NCBI RefSeq assembly: GCF_030445035.2
Contig: NC_080690.1
Coordinates: 31,522,796-31,586,795 of the forward strand
From: Dasypus novemcinctus
Lineage: Eukaryota; Chordata; Mammalia; Cingulata; Dasypodidae
Length of the DNA: 64,000 nt
Direction of reading: 5' to 3'
Position numbers and translations under genes: made by a program. Below are positions 25,167 through 35,847 of the stretch, in pieces. The notes beneath the pieces were generated by a model. The model had not been told where the DNA came from. It made no database searches and saw only the letters and a list, made by a program, of their open reading frames with translations. Numbering within the stretch: the first letter of the stretch is position 1; each line of letters opens with the position of its first letter.

Positions 25167-25597
25167 TACATTAGTCATGGTTCTCTAGGGAAACAGAATC
25201 AACTATCTGTCAATAGTACGTGATTTTATAAGACTCTCTCATGTGACGGTGGGGATGCACAAGTCCAGGCTCTACAAGCAGGCCGCTACTGAAGGAGCTC
25301 CAATGAAAACCCAATGAAGGTCCTTTATGAGTTTCCAGGAAATGTTGGCTGTCCAAAAATGAACTGGGAAATTCTCTCTGAATTTTGAACTCACTTCCGC
25401 TTTTAAGGCATTCAACCGATTAGGTAAAGCATCACTCACTGCTGATTGATGTAGATGTAATCAGCTCTCTATGCAGTAAAGTCACTGGTGACTAAAGTCC
25501 ATAAATGTCCTGGTATTATAATTAGCTCAGTGTTTGCTTGACCAAACAACTAGGCACAATTACCTGGCCAAATTGACACATTAGCCTAACCATCACA
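25167..25597 (-). mobile_element. LTR-like element (family with 32615 copy)
   Basis: On the plus strand it starts 'ttagtcatggttctctaggg' and ends 'ctaaccatcaca'; reversed, it begins TGTGATGG. It cuts L1 sequence that resumes at once with 'cccagcaatctgtcctctag'. Flanks 'cccaa' and 'cccag' fit a 5-bp target duplication with one change, typical of ERVL/MaLR-class integration. Same family as 32615-33045. Confidence 0.65.
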
Positions 25598-26399
25598 CCC
25601 AGCAATCTGTCCTCTAGGTATATGCCCAAAAGAATTGAAAGCAGAGACTCAAACAGGTATTTGCACCACTGTTCATAGCAGCGTTATTCACAATTTCCAA
25701 AAAATGAAAGCAACACTCAAGTGTTCATCAACTGATGAACGGATAAACAAAATGTGGTTTATATATATGTATAAGGGAATATTATTTATCCATAAAAAGA
25801 ATGAAGTTTTGAATCAAGAGACAGCATGGATAAACCTTGAAGACATTATGTTGGATGAAATAAGCCAGACACAAAAGAGTAAATATTGTATGATCTCACT
25901 GATATTAAGTACTTAGAATAAGCAAATTCATAAAGTCAGAAACTAGAATATAAGTAACTAGGGGTTGGGGTGGGGATAGGAAATAGGGAGTTGAGGTTTA
26001 ATTATACATTAAGTTCATGCTTATTCTATAGAAAACTTAACATGAAAAGAAAGTGCTTTGCAAATATGCTGATTGAGCTGAGTGATTCTAGATATCTCTT
26101 TCTTTCCAACACAAGAGCTCCATGTCTATATCCTCAATGGCATTAACAGGGTCTATTCATCTGTGAACTGGCAACTGAAATTTCATTGGTTCTATAGTAT
26201 CTTTTCTTATGTGGGAATGGAAGAAAAAAGATATCCACTGTATAGAACATTTATTGATAATGTCATAAGCTTTCACTGTGTAAGAGAGAGAGAGAGATTC
26301 ATATCATGCTTTTCTCATTGGGTCAATAAGTTTTCTAAAGCTAATAAGGCTTTTTGCTTGATTATGCCTTGTCACTTATTTCCTGTATAACATCACTTA

Positions 26400-26530
26400 G
26401 ATTACCTACCTCTCTGAGCCACACTTTCCTCATCTTAAAAATTAGGAATAATAATAGTCATTATTTGAAAGGGCTATAAAAAGGATCTAGCACATAACAA
26501 GCACTCAAAAAATGGTAGTTTTATTATATT
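26400..26530 (-). repeat. MIR SINE, minus strand
   Basis: Reversed MIR: 'ctctgagccacactttcctc', 'aggaataataatagtcatta', 'ctagcacataacaagcactc'. Clear order, moderate divergence. Confidence 0.75.
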
Positions 26531-26588
26531 AAAGGTTTATAAATCTTGGTGGTTTTATTATATTAGAGTAACCATGGATAGCAGGGTA

Positions 26589-27052
26589 TGGTGAGTTGAA
26601 TTGTGTACCCCCGTTTGGATAGGTTCCTTGTCTTGTGTGGGACAATTAATTGTGCGGACCATTGTAAATAGGATCTCTTGAAGATGTTACTTCAATTAAG
26701 GTGTGGCCCAAGTGAATCAGGTTGGGCTTTAATCAGATTACTGGAGTCTTTTATAAAAAGAATGAAATTCAGCTATATAGAGAGAAAGCCATGGGAAGAA
26801 GCCAGATGTCATCAGAACCTGAAAGAGAAAGAAGACATTGCCATATGTGCATTACCATGACAGAAAAGCCAAGGACCAAGGATCACTGGGAGCCAGCCCC
26901 AGAACACCACAAACTCGGGGGAGAAAGCATTGCCTTGCTGATGCCTTGATTTTTTATTTCTCCAATAAAATTGGCACTCTCCAATTTAAATTTCCATTGT
27001 TTAAACCAAGCCATTTTATGATATTTGTTTTAGCATCCAGGAAACTAAGGCA
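26589..27052 (+). mobile_element. MaLR-type solo LTR with target duplication
   Basis: A 464-bp unit starting TGGTGAGTTG and ending AACTAAGGCA, with CAGGGTA on both sides (26582-26588 and 27053-27059). The opening 'ttgaattgtgtacccc' matches the mammalian MaLR LTR type, and an AATAAAA signal lies near 26964. No internal sequence. Frames at 26678-26860, 26722-26949 and 26838-27071 are LTR sequence, not genes. Confidence 0.8.
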
Positions 27053-27059
27053 CAGGGTA

Positions 27060-27800
27060 ACTGCAATTTAGATTCTAATTAAGAAGTTAAGGTGTCTCTT
27101 ACATATTAAAAATATTATAGATAAATTTCCACGTAAAAATTTGTAAAATTTAAAAGTAACTGCTTTGAGAAGCAAATCCTCAGCCCTCCAGAAATTTGCC
27201 CATTTACAAAGGCTCATTCCTTAACCCTTGGCATGTTATGTATCCCATGCATGAAGCTTAAAGTATAACTTTTGTGTATATAAAGTTCTCTCTTCCAATC
27301 ACTGTCTTGATCATGCCCTCTTCATGGATTTTTAATTCTCTCAATGCCTAGCTTTTCTCTTTTGATCCATCAGCAATCAACCCCATCATTCAGATATATA
27401 CGGGGCATGTAAAACTGGTAACATTCTTTTTGCAGTAAATTTTTCACTGCATTTTTCAAATGCCTGTAACATGATTTATTGGAGAGAGTTTTTGAAAAAT
27501 GTGTTATCTGACAACTAAATAAACTCAGAAAAGGAATGAAAATCCTATCAGTATAAAACCCAAAGAATTCATCTTAGTGTTCACATTTTGTCCCACCAAC
27601 CACTCTCATACCATCTATTAGTCCTTCTATCACTACTGTTACTTTTAATAAAATTCTCTCACTCTCCACCCCACAACAATTTACCTTCTCTCACGATAAT
27701 GCTACAATAGTCCCAAGGTCCAATCACTCCATATAGACTACTGTTAATAAGTGGCAGACCAGATCATTTTACTCCATTGCCTAAAATCCTCCAATAACTT
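27060..27800. other. Unassigned AT-rich DNA
   Basis: No gene or nameable repeat seen. Confidence 0.4.
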
Positions 27801-27816
27801 TAAAAAAGAAAAGCCA

Positions 27817-28112
27817 GTTGTCCTGGGTGGTACTGCAGGGACAGTTACCAGACATTGTATGTCCTCCCATGGCCCACTGGGTGGAATGTGGGAGATGTGG
27901 GCTATGATGTGGACCATTGACCATGAGGTCCAGCAGTGCTCAGAGATGTATTCACCGAATGCAACGAATGTCTCATGATGATTGAGGAGGTTGTTGTTAT
28001 GGGAGGAGGAGTGGGGTGTGGGGGGAGGAGTGGGGTGTGGGGGGTGGGGGGTATATGGAGACCTCATATTTTTTAATGTAACATTAAAAAATAAATAAAG
28101 ACAAAAAAAAAG
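27817..28112 (+). mobile_element. 5'-truncated L1-type insertion with G-rich 3' end
   Basis: An insertion of about 296 bp between copies of the 14-mer AAAAAGAAAAGCCA (27803-27816 and 28113-28126). It ends in an A-rich tail after 'ttttttaatgtaacatt', preceded by a very G-rich stretch (28001-28056). The left target side reads TT|AAAA, as L1 endonuclease prefers. The last 130 bases match the 3' end of the 41517-43258 element (minus). Frames at 27744-28148 (minus) and 27751-27978 (plus) are repeat-derived. Confidence 0.85.
28001..28056 (+). other. G-rich tract, possible G-quadruplex
   Basis: Many runs of three to six G within 56 bases on the plus strand, near the 3' end of the L1-type insertion. 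G-rich polypurine tracts are a known feature of L1 3' UTRs. Confidence 0.6.
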
Positions 28113-28279
28113 AAAAAGAAAAGCCAAGCATTTAATATATGTAAACATACCTTATGCTCTGGCTTTACATACCTTTCCATCCTCATTATGGCCCAATCAC
28201 TCACGATGCTTCTGCTGCAGTGGCCTTACTGCTCCTTGAATTTCTGAGTCTTTTCCCTCTTGAGCTGTCTATGCTAGGA

Positions 28280-28700
28280 TATTCTTCTCTCTGTCTAGAT
28301 TGCCTCATAAGTGGCTCTTCCTGATCTGGCAGGTCCCAGCTGAGATGTGACCTTCTTAGAGAAGACCTCCCTGCCACCACAATTACATAGCCCTCCCACT
28401 CCTGTCATTTTCTATCACATCCCACTGGTCATCCATTTAATAACCACTCTTCCTGTGTCTACTACATGCCAAGCAGGTTTGGGCAATATGAGATACATTA
28501 CTGAATGAAACAGACAAGTCTTTGCCCTCCTGGAAGTTACATTATAGTGATAAGACTCATAACTATCTCATATAAACTTTTATATCTGGTTAATTGTCTC
28601 TCTTCCCTAGACTGAAAAAACCTTAAGAGCAAGAACTTTATACACCAGATTCATCTGTCAGTTCTAAATAAGCGCTATGGATAAAAGTAGAAGGCCAATA
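28280..28700 (+). repeat. L2 LINE 3' region
   Basis: 'cccagctgagatgtgacctt', 'gagaagacctccctgccacc', 'tagactgaaaaaaccttaag' and 'agcaagaactttatacacca' follow the order of the L2 3' end. An unnamed ancient repeat block ('tactacatgccaagcaggtt', 28440-28560) lies within it. Confidence 0.6.
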
Positions 28701-28719
28701 AATAGGATTTAATTATAGA

Positions 28720-29440
28720 ATACATTTCTGCCATGTTTTTGCCATTCTAACTCAGTCCTACACAGTTTGTAAGTTGAGTCTATATAGGGAAAGTCTAAAG
28801 AAAATAAAACAAAAAATTAACAAGCATCTCCTTTAATCATTTCCATCTGCCTATTTTTAATGTAGTCACTTATAAAAGCATGTAAAAAGAGATTTGAACA
28901 TAGCTTCTAAAGAAAATTTATTCTATCAATTAAGGACACTTGAAAGCAAAAGCTAATGAAATGTTATGAAGTCTGGGGTTGTGAAGGCCACTTACAGAAA
29001 ATATTTTTTTATGGGCTTATAACTCTTCAGAGCCATCATGGGTGAAGCAGTTCTCAGAAACACTTACTCTTTCCCTTTAGTCAGAGAGTGATGCTTCTTT
29101 GTCAAGGAGAGTGCCAAAAGGGCATTTTTTTGTTCCCCCAAATTTGATGGGGAGTTAACACAGACTGACAACTGGTCATCTGAAAATTCTTTTATCTTCA
29201 ATTTTGCTGGTTGGAAATTCTCCTTATTTTGTCTGCTTGGCTCAAGTTCCATACCATTTTGGGAATATGGCAATATCCTCAAACTAGCTAATGTCAAACA
29301 ACTATGGAGAAATTCACCATTTTTCAAGACTTTATCATGTAAATATTTTAACATTGTAGCATTGTTTATGAATTCCAAAAATAGATAATGGATTGTGTTT
29401 GTAAACTGGTCCATTCCTCTGAGCATATTAGATTGTACTG
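28720..29440. other. Unassigned DNA
   Basis: The minus-strand frame at 29064-29426 (120 codons) is the longest frame here. It shows no domain, no signal peptide and no repeated motif, and the sequence on both sides is ordinary. I see no support for a gene but cannot exclude an old retropseudogene fragment. Confidence 0.4.
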
Positions 29441-29966
29441 GATTCAGAGTTTCACTTTTACTTGATTAAATAATCATTAAGGCTTTGATTGGGTGACATC
29501 AGTAGATGTTGAGTCCCACCCACCATGGGGCAGTGACTCACAGAGTAAACAATGCGGCAGAGGAGTTAGTTGGATTTTTTGGATGCCGGAACCCCAGGAA
29601 GTAACCCACAAAGGAGAAGAACACAGAGGAATAGCAAGGGCTCCATAGACAAAGCAGAGGCCCCAGAAAGAGAGAGAGCCTGATAGTCTGCAGCTGACCT
29701 TGTGAAGATTGCTGAGCCCAGAGAGGGATGAGACTTATTCCAGCCTACAGCTGATTTTGGAAGAAGCTGGGACCACGGATTCTTAAGAGGAAGAGGGAGG
29801 CTGAACCCTTGCAGACGTCGGCAGCGATCTTGCTCCAACGCGTAGCCAGGCACTTTGGGTTAGGGCCTTGCGACTATAAGCTTCTAGCCCAAATAAATAC
29901 CCTTTGTAAAATCTAACAGATTTCTGGTACTTTGCACCAGCACCACCTTGGCTGACTAATAAAAAC
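29440..29966 (+). mobile_element. MaLR-like LTR (probable)
   Basis: The 3' part ends 'acagatttctggtactttgc' then 'ggctgactaataaaaaca', parallel to the 34190-34736 LTR, and AATAAAT lies near 29892. The left boundary is not clear. Minus-strand frames at 29566-29853 and 29783-29986 fall in it and are not genes. Confidence 0.55.
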
Positions 29967-29969
29967 AGT

Positions 29970-30895
29970 ATCAGTTCTAAAGCCATTGTTACAAATCAAT
30001 TTAGTGTGGCTAGCAAAAATCAGTTATATCAGGAAATAATTATAGTTACAATTTATGGCTATGGCTAGATTTTTTGTCCATATAAATAACTTCACTCTCA
30101 TACTTCAAATATTTATCCCAAAGAAGTATACCTCTTGTAAGAATTACAAAAGCATATGACTTATAATTCTGAAAAGAACTATGATATTTATAAGAAACTG
30201 CTTTTTAATCTTTTTTATTGTCATTGTTTTGAGTGTTATTGCCCTTGAAAAGGAAATTATGGACACTATACTTATTATACTTAAAGAGAAATTTGAAAAC
30301 AAGAAACAAAGTGAAAAAGAAACTTCCAGTCATATTGGTTCTTCCTCTGTTTTAAGTTTTGGAAAGCTGCTATTGGAATAAATGCTGAATTTGTATTTTA
30401 TTTTATATATTTAGTTCTCATCTGAAATTCCAGAATTTTGCTATTAAAAACTGTTTGGTTGTTACTTTGTGTATAATTAAGTGACATTTCCAAAGACTTA
30501 TGAGGGACAGATTGAATTATAAATAGGGAACATAATCAAGATTACAAACATGTGCATATACTCACAAAACTTATAAATCAAGAGCCCAGTTTCCTGGTTC
30601 CTTCTCTAATGCAAACTCTCTGTCTGATTCTGACCAGGTTGTAACTATTTCTGAGACTTGGTTTTTCATCAATACAAGGGAAACAAACTCAAGGTAAAAT
30701 TGACAAATTATACTGGTGAGTCTTGTTTCCATTGTACTTATGCACCATACTTCAAGGCTGTTTTGGTGAGGAAAACAAGACTTCATATTCTGAAATACCC
30801 AGGTACAATATATTCAGATATTCAGTTTGTTATAGTGAGGGCAAAGAAAAACAGACAATTTTATGCACCTGTAACAACCTTTCGGGAAAGCAAAT
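29970..30895. other. Unassigned AT-rich DNA
   Basis: A plus frame at 30181-30381 has a hydrophobic start (phenylalanine/isoleucine/valine-rich, about residues 4-22) followed by a charged lysine/glutamate-rich part, but no homology is recognisable and AT-rich DNA gives such frames by chance. A weak reversed MIR may lie at 30570-30700. Nothing else seen. Confidence 0.35.
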
Positions 30896-30899
30896 TTAC

Positions 30900-31830
30900 C
30901 ATATGTACTGAGACACAGAAATCTCTATACCCTTTGACACAGTCTATAATTCTATTCTAGAGTTCTACTCTTAGGAAGCAACTAGTGATGTTATCAAATG
31001 TTTATTACCACCTTGTTAAAGTTAACTAAGAATTGGAATCACAATTTTTTAAAAATCTATTGATAAGTAAATTCATACTAATAAAATCTACCAGTTTGGT
31101 AAGATCCCACTCAAAAACATGGGGAAAATTAGGGAGGGATTTTCATCAGTTAAATCTATAGTACATGTGCAAAATTAGGCATCTGAGAAGAGGCAGGAAG
31201 ATTGTAAGGAAGGGGAGAAATGAAGGAGGATTCACCTACCAGATATCAAAATATAGTAGAAAGATACCGATATTAAAACATGTGGGCTTCAGCACAAAAA
31301 TAAACTGAATAATGGAAGATAAGAAAGTTTGAAAATAAAATTAAATACCTATGGGGAGGGGTCATATGATAAAAGTAGCACTTCAAACAATAGTTTATAG
31401 ATGGGTCTTTCAATAAATGATATGGAGACAGCTAGATAACAATTTAGGGTAAATGTTATAGATTCCTAACTCTAACACCCCCAAATAAATTTGAGATGGA
31501 GAAAGGATATAAATAAGATGTTATTAATAGAATCATGCTATTAAAAATAATTTCTGAGTGAAAATGCTTTCTAAACACAAAGCCCAAAGGCAATAAAGAA
31601 AAACAGTGATAATTTGACTATATTTTTAAAAGTCCAAATAAATAAATAACTAAAAATAAACTAGTGGCAAATTGGAAATAAAAAGTTCTTTCTAATACTT
31701 ACCATAGTCCTAATTACAATTCCAAACAATATGGATAAGTAACAAAAATAAAGAAAAACAAATAACAGCACATCAGAAAGTACCAGACAGCATGAGTGAA
31801 GAGTTCATTGATTAAAATAGGAAAATGCAT
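30900..31830 (+). mobile_element. Old L1 fragment(s), sense
   Basis: 'tctattctagagttctactc' resembles L1/HAL1 3' region. 31215-31830 follows L1 ORF2 C-terminal order: 'tttcaataaatgatatggag', 'cccaaataaatttgagatgg', 'acacaaagcccaaaggcaat', 'aatttgactatatttttaaa'. No open frame of ORF2 survives. Confidence 0.55.
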
Positions 31831-32039
31831 ATGAAGGAAATCTGTTTTGCTGACTATAACTTGCTTTGTAGGTTTGAATTTGAGGCTAAATAGATGCTCT
31901 AAAAATGGTAGAAGAAAATTAAATCAAAATGAAAATAAAAGCAAGTTTTTGAAAACCAGAGCAAAGTTAAACAAATGTTCTTACATGGTGTTGATTTGGT
32001 GTTTAGACCATCCAGAAAGAATTATTGTGTCTTTAAAAC

Positions 32040-32105
32040 AGAGACTATATCCTCACAAGGGTAGAGCTAGGATTCAAACCCAGGATGGCAAGGCTAAGTT
32101 GATGC
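32040..32105 (+). repeat. MIR fragment (weak)
   Basis: 'gggtagagctaggattcaaa' followed by 'cccaggatgg' matches the MIR block before its 3' end. Short. Confidence 0.4.
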
Positions 32106-32107
32106 CT

Positions 32108-32480
32108 TTTGCTTCCACGGTTGTTGTGGGCTGTCTGTGCAGACCAAGAGCTCGCAGGTCATCCTCTGTACACAGCAGCCTGGAGCCTCAAATGCACAGG
32201 AAGCCTCTGACCTGTTCACCCTCTACTTCACGGATCTCCTTTACACTTTCCTCATTCCTCCGAAGGGCCTTTCTGGTTCAAGGGCCAAGCTCCTTCAAGC
32301 AGCTCAAGCTGCAGCTGGGAATTCTGTGTCCACAGAGGAGTCCAAGGAGTTGAGTAGCATCTGGTCATTCGGTCCAGACACAGATTCTAACTTCACCTTA
32401 ATACGTGTTTCACGCAGAGCCTCTGCGAAGCACTGTGCAAAGCCCTCTGAAGGGAAGGACAATATAAAAAAAAAAAAATG
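32108..32480 (+). pseudogene. Poly(A)-ended segment with open frame
   Basis: A GC-richer block of about 360 bp ends in a 13-A run at 32467-32479. A frame at 32137-32481 (114 codons) stays open up to that run, and a second frame overlaps it (31847-32353). The predicted protein has an alanine/glutamine-rich part at about residues 48-62 and a tract 'SSIWSFGPDTDSN' near residues 72-84, but I cannot name a parent gene. No target duplication was found. It could be a decayed retrocopy or an unrelated repeat. Confidence 0.3.
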
Positions 32481-32529
32481 AAAACTCTCTTGGTTTTAGT
32501 TTCTACCTATTTTGGAGATAAAAATAATC

Positions 32530-32609
32530 TTGGCTGGGTTCAAATCATGTAACAGCTGTGTGCCCTTGGGCAAGTCATTTCCGTCCTCTTAGGATTCTGA
32601 GCAATTAAG
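32530..32609 (-). repeat. MIR SINE fragment, minus strand
   Basis: Reversed MIR order: 'ctgggttcaaatcatgtaac', 'agctgtgtgcccttgggcaa', 'gtcatttccgtcctcttagg'. Cut by the LTR that starts at 32615. Confidence 0.65.
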
Positions 32610-32614
32610 AGGAT

Positions 32615-33045
32615 TGTGTTAGGGTTCCAGGGAAGTAGAACCAAGTTACAGTATATTTATAAAATGTAAATATTATGAGGTTTATTATAGGAAATGGCTA
32701 TGCAACTGTGGGAATTGACAAGTCTGAATTCCACAGGGCAGTTGCAAGCTGAGAACTCTGGTGAAAGTTTCAATGAACTCCCCAGGAGAAATTGGGGAAT
32801 TCTTCTTCCTCACTGCTGATATCACCAGTTCCCTTTTAAAGGCCTTCAGCTGAATGGTTGAGACTTTTCTCATTGCTGAAGGCAATCTCCTTTGTTGATG
32901 GTAAGATGTAATCAGCCATAGATGCAATCAAATGACTGCTGTTTAAATCCATGAAATATCTTCACAGTAACATTCATGTGCTAGCTTGACCAAACTACTG
33001 AACACAGTAACCTAGCCAGACTGACACATGAACTTAGCAATCACA
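32615..33045 (-). mobile_element. LTR-like element with perfect 5-bp duplication
   Basis: A 431-bp unit with AGGAT at both sides (32610-32614 and 33046-33050). On the minus strand it begins TGTGATTG and ends AACACA, the plus strand opening 'tgtgttagggttccagggaa'. It is the same family as 25167-25597. A 5-bp duplication fits ERVL/MaLR-class integration. The minus frame at 32685-32927 is LTR sequence. Confidence 0.75.
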
Positions 33046-33159
33046 AGGATATATACTAAAGAGCACATGAGAAGCTACATGCCAAGATTTACGTCATGAG
33101 TGATATTTTACAGTACAACTCTGATGTTAAAGAATGTATCCCTGAAGTCAGATAAGTTA

Positions 33160-33362
33160 TCCCAGTCCAAATAGCAGCCTTGATATTTACTAGCAGAATT
33201 TTTTGGACATGTTACTTAACTTTTAAATGACTCCATTTCCTCATAAGCAAAATTGGTATAATCTCATGGGGCTAATGGAGGAATCAAATGAGTTAATACA
33301 CACTTAAAATGTTTAAATACCCAGTGCCTTTTACACAGTAAGTACTCAGTAAAATTTTACAT
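33160..33362 (-). repeat. MIR SINE, minus strand
   Basis: Reversed MIR: 'acatgttacttaacttttaa', 'ctccatttcctcataagcaa', 'aatcaaatgagttaatacac', 'tacacagtaagtactcagta'. Good order. Confidence 0.75.
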
Positions 33363-33575
33363 TAAAAAGGGAACATATCTTACTAAGGATATACAGATTA
33401 TTGCAATCTGCAGTAATCATATAGTTAGTAGTACATTCATACAGATATTTCAAACTATTGAATAGATAGAAAGAGGAGCACAAAAGAAACTATATTAACA
33501 TTATTAAGAAACAAGAAAATAAAAGAGATGCAAATATCAAAGTAAAGAAACTAACTAAAATCTCTGTAACCTTAA

Positions 33576-33626
33576 ATTTTTTATTTTATTTTTTTATTTT
33601 TTTATTTTTTTATTTTTTATTTTTTT
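33576..33626. repeat. T6A-type simple repeat (A-rich tail of U6 copy)
   Basis: Plus-strand runs of T6-7 separated by A. On the minus strand this is the A-rich tail that follows the U6 copy, as expected for an L1-made retrocopy. Confidence 0.8.
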
Positions 33627-33732
33627 AAATATGGAACGCTTCACGAATTTGCATGTCATCCTTGTGCAGGGGCCATGTTAATCTTCTCTCTATCATTCCA
33701 ATTTTAGTATATGTGCTGCCAAAGTGAGCACT
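33627..33732 (-). pseudogene. RNU6-pseudogene: U6 snRNA retropseudogene
   Basis: The minus strand reads as nearly complete U6 spliceosomal snRNA of about 106 nt, from a GTGCTCAC-type 5' start through 'ggcagcacatatactaaaat' and on to 'gaattcgtgaagcgttccat'-type 3' end. Several substitutions from the conserved U6 sequence are visible, including CpG-type losses: GCTCAC for GCTCGC, 'tgcacaagg' for 'tgcgcaagg', 'atgcaaatt' for 'acgcaaatt'. An A-rich tail follows and similar 'cttaaa(a)ttttt' flanks (33571 and 33731) suggest a target duplication. There is no visible upstream PSE/TATA, so it is almost surely silent. Confidence 0.9.
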
Positions 33733-33734
33733 TA

Positions 33735-34184
33735 AAATTTTTAATTGGAAATATTAGTATGGATTCATCATGTAATTCCCAGAAAAAAAGAAAAAAAAAA
33801 GCTATGCCCTAGTCCTAGCTCTATCCACTGAAAAGCCCCAAAGTAGTGACTCCAGTCAAGTAACCAGTCAGCACAAAAATTGATCTTTGTATACTATTTC
33901 TCCATTAAAAATAATCTAGAGATCTTTAAAAAAAGGAATGTTAATTCCAATACTTGGCCAGGATATATACAAAATTGGTGTATATTTTAGAACCAGAATG
34001 TGGACAGACTTCAGGACTATTGGCATGATATCAAAAGTATTCAGGGGTTAAGTTGGAGTTCTGACTTAGGTCAAGTTTCCTGAGACGGAGGTTCACACAC
34101 AGAACAGTGCCCAAGCAGCACCTAAGCAGTGCCCAAGCTGCTTGCACCATAGCCAGAACTGCTCCAGAAATTTTTCTGGTTTTG
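33735..34184. other. Unassigned DNA
   Basis: No gene or nameable repeat. The minus frame at 34031-34246 overlaps the next LTR and is chance. Confidence 0.4.
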
Positions 34185-34189
34185 AGTCT

Positions 34190-34736
34190 GTGGTAGTTTG
34201 AACCTGTATCTACCTCCTGAAAATCATGTTCTTCAAACTGCTCCATCTCTGTGGGGGTTTGAACCTCCTGTCGGTGGGACCATTTGATTAGATCACTTCA
34301 GTAAGGCATGTCTTAGCGTGCGTCTTAATCCTCTTTCTGGAGTCCTTTATAAATGGATGAATATAGAGAGAAGAAGCTATAGAGACAGAAAAACCCCAGA
34401 AGCTGAGAGAGAAAGTCCCAGAAGCCAGAAGCTGAATTAAACAGAACATAGAAGCAGAGAGAAAGTCATGAAGCAGGAAGCTGTGGGCAACAGAACCTGG
34501 AGGAGGAAAGAGAGCCCCAGAAGACACTTCTGTGTGCCTTGCCACATGACAGGATTCCAGAATCACCAATGGCTGATCTTTGGGGAGAAAGAGCATCACC
34601 TGATGAAGTCTTGATTTGGACATTTTTTCTGGGCCTTGAAACTATAAGCTATTAAACCAATAAATCCTCATTGTAAAAGCCAACTCATTTCTGGTATATT
34701 GCCTTGGCACCCTTTAACAAACTAAGATCTCCCACA
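34190..34736 (+). mobile_element. MaLR-type solo LTR, 5-bp duplication
   Basis: About 547 bp, flanked by AGTCT (34185-34189 and 34737-34741). Starts '(g)tggtagtttgaacctgtat', contains purine-rich 'agagagaagaagctatagag' repeats, and ends with 'aaccaataaatcctcattgt' (AATAAA) and 'actcatttctggtatattgc'. Minus frame 34288-34623 is LTR sequence. Confidence 0.75.
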
Positions 34737-34744
34737 AGTCTAGA

Positions 34745-35610
34745 ATATTTCTGAAACTATAAACAGATTATAGCAATATTCTCATATACAGAACAAGGGG
34801 TTACCAAGTGTGAGCTTCTTTTTTATTGGAAGTAAGCACAAAGAACAATAATCCGTCTGAAACTTTAGAGAGTATATCCTGACATGTCCTAGACCACTAC
34901 ACTTTTATATACTTCACCTGAAACTTTGTAGTTTATTTCCTAACCTCAGGAGTGCATAACCTCACAAGGTATCAAGAACACTTACAAGCTTTGTTCATCT
35001 GATCTAATTCACTTGATATCAACAGTATAGTGCATATAATGATGGATCTCAGGTGATACCTGCTTCTGATCCTCCTTCCTGTTATGGACTAAAAATATTG
35101 CATTAGTTAGATCAATTGCCACTTACAATGTACCTAAAGTTCCAGTAAAGATATCACATTCAGCACAGTGATGCAAGTGGGCTAACATTTGGTTAAATTT
35201 GCAAAGATCCTTTGTTATTCCCCATAATTTATCTGTTTTTGTAGAAACTATACTTGTGAATTAAATGAGGATATAACAAAGACCATCAGCCCTGCATCCT
35301 TTGAGATCTTAAGGGCGGCATCTAATACCTGCCATTCCTCTGGGATACAGTATTTCACTTATTTATCATCATGGAAGAGGTGGGTTAAAGAGTTTCAGTA
35401 GCTTTTATTATTTTATTACTTCATTATTATAATAAATAATATTATAATAAATAAATAATTATTATTACTTAATTATTATAACAACTTTTACTCTACAGGA
35501 ATCAAAATGAGTGTTCTGCAAATTGCTAAATATGTTCCTTAAAATTATACATCTGTGAACATGACAAATGTGGTTTTCTTATCCCTTAATTCTATCAATT
35601 CTTGCCTCCC
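34745..35610. other. Unassigned AT-rich DNA
   Basis: Contains an ATT-rich low-complexity stretch at 35404-35490. No gene or repeat named. Confidence 0.4.
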
Positions 35611-35619
35611 AGATTAAAT

Positions 35620-35847
35620 AGCTATTTTATTAAGAAATACACATTTATAATTATTACGTCTTTCTGAGGAATTGATTTTTCTTAAATGTTCCTCTTTATC
35701 CCTGGCAATATTCTTTGTCTTGAATTCTATTTTGACAAACATTACTGTAGTCATTCCAGCCTCCTTAAGCTGCTTTCATGGTACACCTTTTTCTATCCAT
35801 TCACTTTTATTATAGCTATTTCTTTACATTTAAATTATATATCTTGG
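35620..35847 (-). mobile_element. Old L1 fragment, antisense (left of SINE)
   Basis: Reversed old-L1 style sequence ('gtctttctgaggaattgatt', 'ctttgtcttgaattctattt') that appears to continue at 36275 after the SINE insertion. The last 12 bases are the SINE target duplication. Confidence 0.5.

Larger units (their letters stand above)
20705..26035 (+). pseudogene. L1 retrotransposon, near full length, decayed
   Basis: The left side has an L1-like 5' block ('ctccaagatggcaatgttag', near 20725). From about 21890 on, ORF2 sequence follows in order: endonuclease part (21900-22600), linker and reverse transcriptase (22960-23860), C-terminal part (24016-24900) and 3' region (25020-26030). It is broken into many short frames: 22967-23155, 24016-24264, 24403-24591, 24650-24886. 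At 23769 the reverse transcriptase motif usually read as FADD appears as FTED followed by stops, so it is dead. ORF1 was not recognised. Two LTRs are inserted (21407-21868 and 25167-25597). The element's outer ends are approximate because I found no target duplication. Confidence 0.8.

Noticed and set aside
27744..28148. 134-codon minus frame rich in proline and histidine
   Set aside because: It is the reverse of the G-rich 3' end of an L1-type insertion.
29064..29426. 120-codon minus frame
   Set aside because: No recognisable domain and no flanking gene structure; kept only as unassigned DNA.
31847..32353. 168-codon plus frame, longest in the window
   Set aside because: It spans L1-like tail sequence, a MIR fragment and the GC-richer block, so it cannot be one coding unit. 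It looks like a chance run through unrelated pieces.
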